Source: Anaerolineaceae bacterium
GTDB lineage: Bacteria; Chloroflexota; Anaerolineae; Anaerolineales; Anaerolineaceae
Direction: 5' to 3'
Length of the DNA stretch: 5,337 bases
Assembly: GCA_003448875.1 (NCBI GenBank)
Contig: DLXG01000282.1
Span: 1 to 5,337, forward strand
Shown here: one piece after another, positions 5,262 through 5,337 of the stretch
Layout: every line of letters starts with the position of its first letter
How positions within the stretch are numbered: the stretch's first letter is position 1
Position numbers and translations under genes: made by a program
Notes under the pieces: model-generated
Database searches by the model: none
Told to the model about the DNA's origin: nothing
The model's input: the letters and a program-made list of their open reading frames with translations, nothing else

Positions 5262-5337
5262 ATGCAACCTCCGGTTGACATGCTTAAGCGATTGCAGGTA
5301 TTTTTTCACGCTTTACTATTTGTCCTCGGATTCTCCC
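5262..5337 (+). CDS. N-terminal fragment of a membrane protein, probably CcdA/DsbD-like cytochrome c biogenesis protein
   Basis: The reading frame from ATG 5262 is open to the window edge (25 codons). After a short polar lead (MQPPVDMLKR) it turns into a hydrophobic stretch, LQVFFHALLFVLGFS. This FxHALxFVLGFS pattern is typical of a membrane helix in CcdA-type proteins, which pass reducing equivalents from cytoplasmic thioredoxin across the membrane for cytochrome c maturation or other thiol chemistry. The two redox cysteines that would prove this are not in the visible part. A strong ribosome site lies 9 bases upstream. It follows the four-helix membrane protein after 149 bases on the same strand, so it probably begins a separate transcript. 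The start is well supported; the family call rests on one helix. Confidence 0.5.
   Translation, partial: MQPPVDMLKRLQVFFHALLFVLGFS

Noticed and set aside
5084..5278. Forward open frame of 64 residues bridging the end of the four-helix gene and the final gap
   Set aside because: It overlaps two better-supported genes in other frames, has no ribosome site and no recognisable composition or motif.

Overview
The window is a compact bacterial stretch in which every gene reads left to right. Base composition is intermediate, roughly 50-60% GC in the lines I counted by hand. Nothing in it fixes the taxonomy. The gene styles (ICMT-like membrane methyltransferases, a four-helix membrane protein, a CcdA-like N-terminus) remind me of Chloroflexota/Anaerolineae genomes, but that is a loose impression. 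I see no tRNA, rRNA, CRISPR array, insertion sequence or phage gene.

Layout: (1) the 3' end of a small membrane protein (1-144); (2) an ICMT/PEMT-type integral membrane methyltransferase (184-774); (3) a UbiE-like class I SAM methyltransferase (783-1403); (4) a second ICMT/PEMT-type membrane methyltransferase (1411-2088); (5) an alpha/beta hydrolase with a complete-looking triad (about 2096-2950); (6) a second, divergent alpha/beta hydrolase overlapping it by 4 bases (2947-3831); (7) a class I SAM methyltransferase with an N-terminal Trm112-like zinc ribbon (3846-4643); (8) a four-helix membrane protein of unknown function (4681-5112); (9) a gap of 149 bases, then the start of a membrane protein that looks like CcdA/DsbD-type cytochrome c biogenesis protein (5262 to the window edge).

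Genes 2 to 7 are separated by 7-14 bases or overlap, so they are very probably one transcript; gene 8 follows after 37 bases and may belong to it. The set holds four predicted SAM-dependent methyltransferases (two in the membrane, two soluble) and two predicted esterase/hydrolase-fold proteins. The simplest reading is a pathway that methylates, and possibly hydrolyses or demethylates, a membrane-associated lipid, isoprenoid or lipid-linked carboxylate. The substrate cannot be read from the sequence. This combination is the most interesting thing in the window and I do not recognise it as a named system.
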